Assembly: GCF_002008225.1 (NCBI RefSeq)
Contig: NZ_MRDH01000038.1
Location: forward strand, 28,304-92,303
DNA from: Agrobacterium salinitolerans
Lineage (GTDB): Bacteria > Pseudomonadota > Alphaproteobacteria > Rhizobiales > Rhizobiaceae
DNA: 64,000 bases
Direction: 5' to 3'
Shown here: one piece after another, positions 26,015 through 34,196 of the stretch
Layout of the letters: every line of letters begins with the position of its first letter
Position numbering within the stretch: the first letter of the stretch is position 1
The notes under the pieces: model-generated
The model's database searches: none
Seen by the model: the letters and a program-made list of their open reading frames with translations, nothing else
Told to the model about the DNA's origin: nothing
Translations under genes and position numbers: made by a program

Positions 26015-26192
26015 TTCTAAGCCCTTAGAAACGTGATTGTTTTAATAATCGTTCTTTTCTTGGTTTGGTTGATGCTGGTGCAATCATCACGTCGAGTATT
26101 TCGAATGCTACATCTAAACTGCTGGTCGCGTTTCAACAGCTAGAAGCATCGGCGGCGCATCTCTCGGATTGTTGGTGCGGGGCGGTTTTTGA

Positions 26193-26843
26193 TTAACTCT
26201 GGTCTAGATTATCTTCATCACCAAGAGGAGCGTCTTCATCATCAACAACTACATCTGCTACCTGAATGTCCAGAAGCTCTGATAGTAAGGTGTGGAGGGG
26301 CGCCAAATTGAGATTTGGCAGAGAAGCATCTACCTCTTGAAGAGCGGTGACATACCGTGCGCGGTTTTCTGTCAGTAACTCGGGGAGTATCTTTTCGCCA
26401 GGGAGTAGGGCTCCCAGCTTTAAACACAACACAAAATAACAAGAAGCGCGGGCTGTTCTACCGTTGCCGTTGATGAATGGATGGATGTGATTAAGTCGCC
26501 AAAGTACGAAACTTGCCAAGACGACCGGGTCAAGTGATTCCCAGTTTCTGTTAACTGTGTTGACGAAGTCGTCCATGAGCGCGCTGACACGGTAGTGTTG
26601 CGGCGGTTCGTAAGTACCTACGGTTACTGGGCAGGGGCGGTATTCACCGGCATTCGTATGTAGGCACGTGATGGCTTGAAAATTTAAGGCTTTAATTACG
26701 TGTTGAGAAAGAAAGGGACGTCCTATTTCCAAGGATGTCTCCACAATAGATTTCAGGAAGTCGTATTGGCGGTTGCCGTTGGCAATCGCCAATTTTTGAT
26801 AACTAGGATTTGCTTCTGTTCCAGTTAATTCAAATAATATCAA
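26193..26843 (-). CDS. Fic domain protein (putative protein AMP-transferase toxin)
   Basis: 216 residues. The active-site loop at 121-132 reads HPFINGNGRTAR, close to HPFx(D/E)GNGRxxR, but with Asn125 where the metal-binding Asp/Glu normally sits. The preceding helix region (WRLNHI) and the TVGTYEPPQHYRVS flap are also recognisable. Fic proteins usually transfer AMP to target proteins. A TTG directly after the stop of a 63-residue partner gene is the likely start, so the two are coupled. GC content is visibly lower than the neighbours, suggesting recent acquisition. Activity with Asn at this position is uncertain. Confidence 0.85.
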   Translation of the reverse strand: MILFELTGTEANPSYQKLAIANGNRQYDFLKSIVETSLEIGRPFLSQHVIKALNFQAITCLHTNAGEYRPCPVTVGTYEPPQHYRVSALMDDFVNTVNRNWESLDPVVLASFVLWRLNHIHPFINGNGRTARASCYFVLCLKLGALLPGEKILPELLTENRARYVTALQEVDASLPNLNLAPLHTLLSELLDIQVADVVVDDEDAPLGDEDNLDQS

Positions 26844-27035
26844 TTATGCGCTCTTCCGACCTTCGATGTCCGCCAGCGCCTTCGTAACTTGTGCGCGCGT
26901 GACGGTGCTCGAGTCGGAAAGCGAACCCATAATAAAGGACACGCGCTGCTTGTAAAGCTCCTCGGCAGTAAGCTTTCGATCAGCAGCTGCACGCAGACTC
27001 TTTAACAGGGATTCATTTGTTTTCAGGTCTGTCAT
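26844..27035 (-). CDS. Small protein upstream of Fic, candidate antitoxin
   Basis: 63 residues, mostly helical and charged, with a central VSFIMGSLSDSSTVTRAQ stretch. Its stop codon directly abuts the Fic start, the layout of class I Fic toxin/antitoxin pairs. The known antitoxin inhibitory motif (S/T)xxxE(G/N) is not clear here: the closest, SFIMG, lacks the Glu. The assignment as antitoxin rests mainly on position and size. AT-rich like the Fic gene. Confidence 0.6.
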   Translation of the reverse strand: MTDLKTNESLLKSLRAAADRKLTAEELYKQRVSFIMGSLSDSSTVTRAQVTKALADIEGRKSA

Positions 27036-27351
27036 AGCTTCGCTCCTAAGATTGCTTCATTCACAGTAAGCCCATGATTCCAAACAATCTTCTTCTTTTT
27101 GTTTTGGACAAACTAGTTGGAAGAAGACGTGTAGTCAACTAGCCCAAAGGAGGGTTTGTTCCAACTTCTTACGTGCACGTAACTTTTGCATCAGCATTTT
27201 ACAAGCCTTGTCAATTAGTTAACATGCGCAGGTAAATGGGTTATTAAATTTTACCTACAAAACTAGGCTGGAGTGTGGCTTGCGGGCAAAGCAGCCGTCG
27301 ACTTCTGCCGCGGGGAGCGAACCGCCTCCTTTGTCGGTCAGTAGCTGTAGG
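27036..27351. other. AT-rich intergenic stretch with inverted repeats
   Basis: 316 bases, no gene supported. Two inverted repeats are visible: CTAGTTG/CAACTAG at 27113-27142 and AGGTAAA/TTTACCT at 27230-27256. It holds the promoter of the small gene/Fic pair (minus strand) and the 3' end of the XRE regulator region. The repeats may be operators, possibly for the XRE protein. Confidence 0.45.
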
Positions 27352-27684
27352 TCACCGACCGATAAAAGCTTCCAGCATACGAGTCACTCGTACAAGGTCA
27401 TCCTCATTCACATTCGCGAGTGCCGCATTCACGCGGTGAAGTAGACGACCGCGTTCGCCTTCAGGTGCAATAACAGTACCGGAGCCGAAGAACGCGATGG
27501 CGGGAACGCCCAAGGCTTTTGCGATACTTTCGATGGTTTCAAACGACGGCGAAGCGTCGCCACGTTCGAGTCGTCCCATCATCTCAATCGAAAGGTCGGC
27601 CTTTTCGGCAAGGACTTCTTGCGTCAGGCCCAACGCTTTCCGGTGATGGCGAATATTGCTGCCGAAAATCTTTCTAAGTTCCAA
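27352..27684 (-). CDS. XRE-family transcriptional regulator
   Basis: 110 residues. Helix-turn-helix at about 7-62: IRHHRKALGLTQEVLAEKADL, then SIEMMGRLERGDASPSFETI, matching the Cro/CI type. The C-terminal 45 residues are a short helical tail, no ligand domain. It lies in the same orientation upstream of the Fic pair and could control it or itself; no direct evidence. It is less AT-rich than the Fic gene. Confidence 0.82.
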   Translation of the reverse strand: MELRKIFGSNIRHHRKALGLTQEVLAEKADLSIEMMGRLERGDASPSFETIESIAKALGVPAIAFFGSGTVIAPEGERGRLLHRVNAALANVNEDDLVRVTRMLEAFIGR

Positions 27685-27810
27685 TCGCTACCCTCCGAAC
27701 TGGAGGGACAGTCGCCTTTGTGACTTTGCGACTTAAGGCATTTCTATTGCTGAAAATCAGAAATATGCAATAATGATGCAGTATATGAAATTTCTGTCGT
27801 GAGATTGCAG

Positions 27811-28089
27811 ATGTCCTCTATCCACGCGAACCATTTCCCGCTCCTCGCGTTTGGCGCGTTCGTGCTGATAGTCTTCCTGTGGGTGAAGTGGGAAAGCTTT
27901 ATCCCGCCGATGTTTATTCCCCGTGTGGAAATAGAACGAATAGTCGACGAACTGGTCCAGCAACATGGAGAACGCGCCGCAGAAATAGCCTGCATGGAGG
28001 AAGATCGCGCTTGGCGATGTTCGCAGAACTTCGAGCAGGGCAAATGGCGGCGGGTACGCCAAGAGCTTAGGCGGCGGAAAGCACCTTAA
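27811..28089 (+). CDS. Small single-pass membrane protein of unknown function
   Basis: 92 residues from ATG 27811 (a GTG at 27799 adds four). One membrane helix (about 8-27, LLAFGAFVLIVFLWVKW) leads into a charged helical cytoplasmic tail with ERIVDELVQQHGERAAEIA and a very basic C-terminus (VRQELRRRKAP). No family was recognised. It is convergent with phaG, whose stop codon adjoins its own, and lies at the edge of the accessory patch. Confidence 0.55.
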   Translation: MSSIHANHFPLLAFGAFVLIVFLWVKWESFIPPMFIPRVEIERIVDELVQQHGERAAEIACMEEDRAWRCSQNFEQGKWRRVRQELRRRKAP

Positions 28090-28434
28090 TTAAAGATGCT
28101 CCCGATTATCCGTATTCTGCTCCGCCCGGTCCCGATAAAGCGCAGCCCGTCCCAGCAGCATCAGGGAAACCGGGGTCGTCACCGTCATGAAAATGCCGAT
28201 GAAGATTTCGTGGAAGGCGAAGCGGTCGCCGGAGACGGAGAAATAGATGATCGAGGCCATGACAATGCCGCCGGTGCCCCAGCTGGTGCCGAGCGTGGGC
28301 GCATGCAGACGCTCATAGAAGCTGTTCAGTCTGGCAAAGCCGATGGTGCCGATCAGCGTCAGCGAGGCGCCGAGCAGCACGAAGAAAGCCACGGCAATGG
28401 CCGCCCAGAGCGGGAATTCGTGTGCTTCGCTCAT
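28090..28434 (-). CDS. phaG: Cation/proton antiporter subunit G
   Basis: 114 residues, three membrane helices, with GASLTLIGTIGFARLNSFYERLHAPT, the MnhG/PhaG family signature. Last gene of the seven-subunit complex that exchanges protons for K+ or Na+ across the inner membrane. The start overlaps the end of the F subunit gene by 4 bases. Confidence 0.93.
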   Translation of the reverse strand: MSEAHEFPLWAAIAVAFFVLLGASLTLIGTIGFARLNSFYERLHAPTLGTSWGTGGIVMASIIYFSVSGDRFAFHEIFIGIFMTVTTPVSLMLLGRAALYRDRAEQNTDNREHL

Positions 28435-28712
28435 TCGATCACCTCGCCGCGCATCAGGAATTTGGAAAGGGCGACGGTTGAGACGAAGCCGAGGATGGCG
28501 ATCAGCAGCGATGCCTCGAAGTAGATGTCATTGCCGGTGCGCAGGCCGAAGGTCAGGAGAAGCAGCATGGCGTTGACATAGAGCGTATCCATGCCCAGCA
28601 CGCGGTCCTGCGCGCGCGGGCCGATGGCGATACGATAGACGGAGATCGCCATGGCGATGGCGAGCATCAGCTGCGCCAGCGAAAAGGACCAGAAAAGAAT
28701 AATCGAACTCAT
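28431..28712 (-). CDS. phaF: Cation/proton antiporter subunit F
   Basis: 93 residues, three membrane helices, containing RIAIGPRAQDRVLGMDTLYVN, a typical MnhF/PhaF signature around the conserved GP-x3-DR loop. Overlaps both neighbours by 4 bases, so translation is coupled within the operon. Small membrane subunit needed for assembly of the antiporter. Confidence 0.93.
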   Translation of the reverse strand: MSSIILFWSFSLAQLMLAIAMAISVYRIAIGPRAQDRVLGMDTLYVNAMLLLLTFGLRTGNDIYFEASLLIAILGFVSTVALSKFLMRGEVIE

Positions 28713-29197
28713 TCGAATATCTCCATCAGCAGTTTTTCATATCGGTTCTTGATAAGGCTTATCCAGGCCGCCTCATCCACATCGTCGAGAACGTGAAGCA
28801 GAAGCATGCCTTGGCTGGAATTATATTCGAGCCATGCGCTTCCGGGCGTCGAGGTGAGGATCGTCGCCAGAACGGCCAGCGCCATCGGGTCGCGAATATC
28901 GAGCGGCACCGCCAGGAAGCCGGATTTGCGGTCCCTTTCGCGCTTGAACAGGATGATCTTCACGACTGAGATATTGGACCTGATGATATCGTAAAGCACG
29001 ATCAGGATCAGCATCGCGAGCTTGTGCCAGTTGCGGATGCGCGGCTTGGCGGGCCTGAGCGACGCCATCGCCCAGGAGGCAATGAGCGCGACACCGGTGC
29101 CAAGCAGCAAATGCCCCGGCGAAAAGCTGTTGATCGTCATCCAGAAGAAGATCAGCGAGATCGTCAGCAGCGGGTAGGGGAGGAGACGGCTCATCAT
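28709..29197 (-). CDS. phaE: Cation/proton antiporter subunit E
   Basis: 162 residues. Two N-terminal membrane helices and a cytoplasmic domain with NISVVKIILFKRERDRKSGF and the family LTSTPGSAWLEY motif followed by LLLHVLDD. The first of two consecutive ATG codons overlaps the D subunit stop. A longer frame upstream has no similarity to the family and is inside phaD. Confidence 0.92.
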   Translation of the reverse strand: MMSRLLPYPLLTISLIFFWMTINSFSPGHLLLGTGVALIASWAMASLRPAKPRIRNWHKLAMLILIVLYDIIRSNISVVKIILFKRERDRKSGFLAVPLDIRDPMALAVLATILTSTPGSAWLEYNSSQGMLLLHVLDDVDEAAWISLIKNRYEKLLMEIFE

Positions 29198-30840
29198 GGT
29201 TCCGCCTCCGGGTTGCTGCCCGCTCGCGGTGCGGAAATGACGCCCTGAATATAGCTCGCCGGCAGATCGAGAATACGCGCCGTTTCCTGCATGTATCGCA
29301 TCACCGGTCCCGCCTGCACGGTCATGGCGAGTGTCAGGCCGAGCAGCAGCATCACGGGGGCGATTTCGATGACGAGCACGCGTGGCACGGTGCCTTCGAT
29401 GGAGGCCCAGAAGGTGCGGATGCCGGCACGGGTCATCGAAATCAGCGAGGCGAAACCGGCAAAGACGATCAGGAAGACCAGCCACCAGGACAGCGTTGAG
29501 ACGCTGTCATTGGCGCCAAGGCCCGAAGGGTTGAGAATGGCGGTCAGCATCGAGAATTTGGCGATGAAGCCCGAAAGCGGCGGCAGGCCGGCCAGAAGAA
29601 TGCCGCAGGCGGCAAAACACGCGCCGAGCACCGCTATGGTGGCGGGCATGGTCACCCCGACTTCTTCTTCCTCCTCTTCTTCCTCGCCCTCGCCATAGGC
29701 CTCCATGGTCACGGCCAGAACGTTCGCACCCGCATCCTGTCCGCGCTCCACGAGTTCGATCAGCATGAAGAAGGCACTGATGGTGAGGGTGGAGCTGACC
29801 ATGTAATAAAGCGCGCCGGCCGCAACCGTCGGATTGCCGGTGCCCATGGCGGCGAGAAGCGTTCCTGACGAGACGAGAACCGAAAAACCGGCAAGCCTCC
29901 CCAGCGCCTGCGACGCCAGAACGCCGATAGCCCCGAAAATGATGGTGGCGATGCCGCCGACGAGCAGGGCATCATGGCCGAAGCCGGCAGATTCTCCCGC
30001 CGTCTGCCCGAAGAGCAGAAAGGAGAGGCGGGCGATGACATAAATCCCGACCTTGCTCATGATGGCGAAGAGCCCGCCCACCGGGGCCGACGCCGCACCA
30101 TAGGCGGAGGGCAGCCAGAAATTCAACGGCCACATGCCGGCCTTGACCAGAAAGGCGATGCCGAGGACGGCAGAGCCGGTTTCCAAGAGCATACGCTGAT
30201 CGGGGTTGAGGCCCTCGATACGATGGGCGAGGTCGCCCATGTTCAGTGTGCCTGTCACGCCATAGATGAGGCTGACGCCAATCAGGAAGAACAGCGCGGC
30301 GACAAGGTTGATGGCGATGTAATGCAGCCCTGCCTTCACGCGCTGCTGGCCGGAACCATGCAGCAGCAGGCCATAGGAAGCCGCCAGCATCACTTCGAAG
30401 AACACGAAGAGATTGAACAGGTCCCCGGTCAGGAACGCGCCGTTGACACCCATCAGCATCATCTGGAACAGCGAATGGAAATGCGCGCCCGACCTGTGCC
30501 ACTTCGCCATCGAATAGATCAAGGAGGGAATGGCAAGCAGCGCCGTCAGCAGCACCATCAGGCCTGAAAGACGGTCGGCGACGAGCACGATGCCGAAGGG
30601 CGCCGGCCAGTTGCCGAGCAGATAGACGCCGCTCGAAACCACGGCGGCGATCTCTGTATTGACCGTCGAGTTCACCTCGCGGAACAGCAATATGGCGACC
30701 ACCAGCAACAGCACGGTAGAGGTGAGGCTGATGGCGGCCTTCGCCACGCGCTGGCGCTCGTCGAAGAACAGCAGAAGGGCCGCGGTAATCAGCGGCAGCA
30801 GGATGGGCGCTATGACGATGTGGAAGGGGAAAGACATCAT
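29194..30840 (-). CDS. phaD: Cation/proton antiporter subunit D
   Basis: 548 residues, about 14 membrane helices, homologous to NADH dehydrogenase proton-pumping subunits. Conserved charged helices include LLTALLAIPSLIYSMAKWH, KAGLHYIAINLVAALFFLIG and FLVKAGMWPLNFWLPSAYG, where the Lys is part of the proton path. An unusual cytoplasmic insertion GEGEEEEEEEVGVT near residue 390 is encoded by a run of GAG/GAA triplets. The start is one of two adjacent ATG codons at 30840, overlapping the end of phaC by 4 bases. Confidence 0.94.
   Translation of the reverse strand: MMSFPFHIVIAPILLPLITAALLLFFDERQRVAKAAISLTSTVLLLVVAILLFREVNSTVNTEIAAVVSSGVYLLGNWPAPFGIVLVADRLSGLMVLLTALLAIPSLIYSMAKWHRSGAHFHSLFQMMLMGVNGAFLTGDLFNLFVFFEVMLAASYGLLLHGSGQQRVKAGLHYIAINLVAALFFLIGVSLIYGVTGTLNMGDLAHRIEGLNPDQRMLLETGSAVLGIAFLVKAGMWPLNFWLPSAYGAASAPVGGLFAIMSKVGIYVIARLSFLLFGQTAGESAGFGHDALLVGGIATIIFGAIGVLASQALGRLAGFSVLVSSGTLLAAMGTGNPTVAAGALYYMVSSTLTISAFFMLIELVERGQDAGANVLAVTMEAYGEGEEEEEEEEVGVTMPATIAVLGACFAACGILLAGLPPLSGFIAKFSMLTAILNPSGLGANDSVSTLSWWLVFLIVFAGFASLISMTRAGIRTFWASIEGTVPRVLVIEIAPVMLLLGLTLAMTVQAGPVMRYMQETARILDLPASYIQGVISAPRAGSNPEAEP
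29661..29695. repeat. Triplet repeat encoding poly-glutamate in phaD
   Basis: A 35-base tract of CTT/CTC triplets on the plus strand, GAA/GAG in phaD. It encodes a run of seven Glu in a loop between membrane helices. Slippage would change length without a frameshift. Confidence 0.6.
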
Positions 30841-31172
30841 TTCGTCTCCCTCCCGTCCACATGGTCGGTGCCTGTGAGGCCGCGGGCGGCAAGCAGCACG
30901 ACGAGGAACAATGCGGTGGTGGCGAAACCGATGACGATGGCCGTCAGCACCAGAGCCTGCGGCACGGGGTCGGCAAGCGTGGAGCTGTCGACACCGTTGA
31001 CCAGCACCGGCGGCGCGTTGGTCTTGATGCCGCCGACGCCGAAGATGAAGAGATTGACAGCGTAAGACAGCAGCGAAAGCCCGACGATGACCTGATAGGT
31101 GCGCGGGCGCAGCACCAGCCAAACGCCGGAGCCGGTCATGATGCCGATGCCGATGGCGAGAATGAGTTCCAT
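30837..31172 (-). CDS. phaC: Cation/proton antiporter subunit C
   Basis: 111 residues, three membrane helices, like the NuoK subunit of respiratory complex I. Family features are GSGVWLVLRPRTYQVIVGLS and the middle NLFIFGVGGI helix with a small-residue pattern. Overlaps the AB subunit gene by 1 base and phaD by 4. Confidence 0.94.
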   Translation of the reverse strand: MELILAIGIGIMTGSGVWLVLRPRTYQVIVGLSLLSYAVNLFIFGVGGIKTNAPPVLVNGVDSSTLADPVPQALVLTAIVIGFATTALFLVVLLAARGLTGTDHVDGRETK

Positions 31173-34090
31173 TACACGTCCTCCGCTCTTGCGGCTTCAG
31201 GCGTGCGAACGCGGTAGTTGCGCAACGATTGGTGTGCCAGTGCTATCAGGATAAGAACAACGGAGCCGACGACCAGCGAGAAGACGCCGAGATCGAACAG
31301 CAGGGCGGAAGCGGTCGGCATTTTGCCGATATAGGGTATCTCCGTGTACTGGAAATAGGAGGTCAGGAACGGGTAGCCGAAATACCATGAGCCGATACCC
31401 GTCGCCGCCGCCATCAAAAGGCCGAAACCCATCCAGCGCAGCGGCAGGATGCGGATGCGGTCCTCCGCCCAGCGTGCGCCGCCGGCGAGATATTGCAGCA
31501 GGAAGCCGATGGCCATGGTGATGCCGGCCGCAAAGCCGCCGCCCGGCAGGTCGTGCCCGCGCATGAACAGGAAGATCGAGAAGGTGATGATGACCGGAAA
31601 CATCCACTGCATCACGATGGACGGCACATAGAGATAGTCGCGGACCGTATCGCCCTTGCTGCGGTCCGGCCGTTCGGCATCGAAGGCGTTCTGCATCTGC
31701 TGCTGTTCCGGCACTCCGACACTTTCATGGGCGGGGCGGAAACGGCGAAGCAGCGCAAAGACGGTGAGCGCGACGATGGCCAGAACCGCGATTTCACCGA
31801 AGGTATCGAAGCCGCGGAAATCGACCAGAATGACGTTGACGACATTGGTGCCGCCGCCTTCGGTATAGGCGCGTTCGAGGAAATAGGTCGCAATCGCGTT
31901 CGGCACGGGCAACGTCATCACGGCATAGGCGATGACGGACATGCCGATGCCGCTTGCGGCCGCCAGCAGGAAGTCACGGGCGCGGCGAAGCTGCGCAGGG
32001 AACTCGTTGCTGCTGTCGACTTTCTCGAAGCGTTTCGGCAGCCATCTGAGACCGAGCAAGATGAGAACCGTGGTGACGATTTCCACCAGCAGCTGGGTGA
32101 TGGCGAGATCCGGCGCGGAAAGCCACACGAAGGTGAGGCAAGTGACAAGTCCCGAGACGCCCAGCATGACAAGCGCGGCGAGGCGATGATATTTCGCCTG
32201 CCAGGCCGCACCCATGGCCGCGATCATGCCGATCAGCCAGAGAATGGCGAAGATCGGATCGAATGTCGTGACGCGTGGCAGCGAGAGGGAGAATTCCGAA
32301 AGGAAGAGCGGCGAGAAACCGGCAAGAAGCGCCACGAGGATGAGAAGCCTCAGCTGCGGCTGCAGACGCCGCGTGCCGAGCGTGCTTTCCAGCCACCTCG
32401 CCCATTTCCAGGATACGGTGACGAGAATGCGCTCGAAGATGCGCTGTCCCCGCAAATGCCGGAAGACCGGCGGGCCGTCGTCGCAGCGCGAGAAATAACC
32501 GCCGAGCAGGGCATAGATCGTAACCCCGCCGATCAGCGCCGCGATACTCATGATCAGCGGCAGGTTGAAACCGTGCCAGATCGACAGGCTGTAGACCGGC
32601 GTTTGCGCGCCGAGAACGGAAAGCACGGCCGAATGCAGGAACGGGCCGATGGAGAGGCTCGGAACGATGCCGACGATCAGGCAGGCAAAGACGAGGAATT
32701 CAATGGGGAAGCGCATCCAGCGCGGCGGCTCGTGCGGATGCGGGTTCGGCAGATCGACGGGCTTGGGGCCGAAGAAGACCGTGTGGATGAAGCGCAGCGA
32801 ATAGGCGACGGCGAATGCGCCCGACAGCGTCGCGACATAGGGCAGCGCCCGATCCAGGAGCGAGTCGGCATGGGTTTCGACGGCTTCGGCAAAGAACATT
32901 TCCTTGGAAAGGAAGCCGTTGAACAGCGGCACGCCAGCCATGGCCGCGCTCGCCGCCATGGCGAGCGTCGCGGTCGCCGGCATATAGGTGTAAAGCCCGC
33001 TTAAGCGCCGCATGTCGCGGGTGCCGGTTTCATGGTCGATGATGCCGGCCGCCATGAAGAGCGAGGCCTTGAAGGTGGCGTGGTTGACCATGTGGAAGAT
33101 GGCGGCAACCGCCGCAAGCGGGCTGCCGAGGCTGAGCAGCGTGGTGATGAGGCCGAGGTGGCTGATGGTGGAATAGGCCAGCAGCCCCTTCAGATCCTGC
33201 TGGAACATGGCAAAATAGGCGCCGAGCAGCAGGGTTATGATGCCGGCCGCACCCACCAGCCAGAACCATTCCGGCGTGCCCGCCAGCACCGGCCAGAACC
33301 GCGCCAGCAGGAAAACTCCGGCCTTCACCATGGTGGCCGAATGCAGATAGGCGGAAACGGGTGTGGGCGCCGCCATGGCGTTGGGCAGCCAGAAATGGAA
33401 CGGAAACTGTGCGCTCTTGGTCAGCGCACCGCCGAGGATAAGGATAAGCGCCGGTAGATAGAGAGAATGGGCGCGGATGGTGGCCCCTGCCTCGATGATC
33501 TTGTCGAGGTCATAGCTTCCCGCCATGTGCCCGAGGATCAGCAAACCGGCCAGCAGGCTGAAGCCGCCGATCCCGGTCACGGTCAGCGCCATGCGCGCGC
33601 CGTCGCGTGCGCCGGCGTTCTGATGCCAGTATCCGATGAGCAGGAACGAAAAGATGCTGGTCATTTCCCAGAAGATCGACAGCAGGATGACGTTGCCGGA
33701 GAGCACCACGCCAATCATCGAACCCATGAAGGCGAGCAGGAAGGCAAAGAAGCGCGGGATCGGGTCTTCGGCCGACATGTAATAGCGGGCGTAGAGCACC
33801 ACCAGCAGGCCGATGCCGGTAATCAGCATCGTGAAAATCCAGGCAAATCCGTCCAGCCGCAGGGTAAAGTTCAGGCCGAGCTGGGGCAGCCATTCCACAT
33901 CATATTTAAGGACCGCGCCACCGCTGACGCTTGTATAAAGAAAGATGCTGCTGACAAGGCCGAAAAGGGCGACTGCGCCCGCGACGGCGGCGGGACCGGC
34001 GGCCGCACCCTCACGCGGCATGAAAGCCGTCAGGAGCGCGCCGACGAAGGGCAATGCGACAATGAATGGAAGAATGGTTGCAAGTGTCAT
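31172..34090 (-). CDS. phaAB: Fused cation/proton antiporter subunit A/B
   Basis: 972 residues, about 20 membrane helices. The N-terminal part (about 1-500) is a NuoL-like antiporter domain with RYYMSAEDPIPRFFAFLL, SHLGLITTLLSLG and NHATFKASLFMAAG, containing the Lys and His of the proton path. It is followed by the MnhA C-terminal region and, from about 830, an MnhB domain ending RGHDLPGGGFAAGI. The A/B fusion defines group 2 Mrp complexes, as in PhaAB of Sinorhizobium (K+ efflux and alkaline adaptation). First gene of the seven-subunit operon. Confidence 0.95.
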   Translation of the reverse strand: MTLATILPFIVALPFVGALLTAFMPREGAAAGPAAVAGAVALFGLVSSIFLYTSVSGGAVLKYDVEWLPQLGLNFTLRLDGFAWIFTMLITGIGLLVVLYARYYMSAEDPIPRFFAFLLAFMGSMIGVVLSGNVILLSIFWEMTSIFSFLLIGYWHQNAGARDGARMALTVTGIGGFSLLAGLLILGHMAGSYDLDKIIEAGATIRAHSLYLPALILILGGALTKSAQFPFHFWLPNAMAAPTPVSAYLHSATMVKAGVFLLARFWPVLAGTPEWFWLVGAAGIITLLLGAYFAMFQQDLKGLLAYSTISHLGLITTLLSLGSPLAAVAAIFHMVNHATFKASLFMAAGIIDHETGTRDMRRLSGLYTYMPATATLAMAASAAMAGVPLFNGFLSKEMFFAEAVETHADSLLDRALPYVATLSGAFAVAYSLRFIHTVFFGPKPVDLPNPHPHEPPRWMRFPIEFLVFACLIVGIVPSLSIGPFLHSAVLSVLGAQTPVYSLSIWHGFNLPLIMSIAALIGGVTIYALLGGYFSRCDDGPPVFRHLRGQRIFERILVTVSWKWARWLESTLGTRRLQPQLRLLILVALLAGFSPLFLSEFSLSLPRVTTFDPIFAILWLIGMIAAMGAAWQAKYHRLAALVMLGVSGLVTCLTFVWLSAPDLAITQLLVEIVTTVLILLGLRWLPKRFEKVDSSNEFPAQLRRARDFLLAAASGIGMSVIAYAVMTLPVPNAIATYFLERAYTEGGGTNVVNVILVDFRGFDTFGEIAVLAIVALTVFALLRRFRPAHESVGVPEQQQMQNAFDAERPDRSKGDTVRDYLYVPSIVMQWMFPVIITFSIFLFMRGHDLPGGGFAAGITMAIGFLLQYLAGGARWAEDRIRILPLRWMGFGLLMAAATGIGSWYFGYPFLTSYFQYTEIPYIGKMPTASALLFDLGVFSLVVGSVVLILIALAHQSLRNYRVRTPEAARAEDV

Positions 34091-34196
34091 ATGCGGCGGC
34101 GGTTTTCTCTCTGGAATGGGAGCCTACGGCGGGTTTCCGACGCCTCCGATCCCTCAAGGTTCGCGATGAACCTGATGATGCTGACCGCCGGAATGA

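Noticed and set aside
26015..28089. Attachment-site repeat (copy of the tRNA-Phe 3' end) at the far side of the accessory patch
   Set aside because: No copy of the T-arm/acceptor sequence was seen downstream and no integrase gene is present, so an integrated element cannot be defined.
31493..33004. Long open frame antisense to phaAB
   Set aside because: Charged, repetitive composition and no family similarity; phaAB on the other strand is certain.
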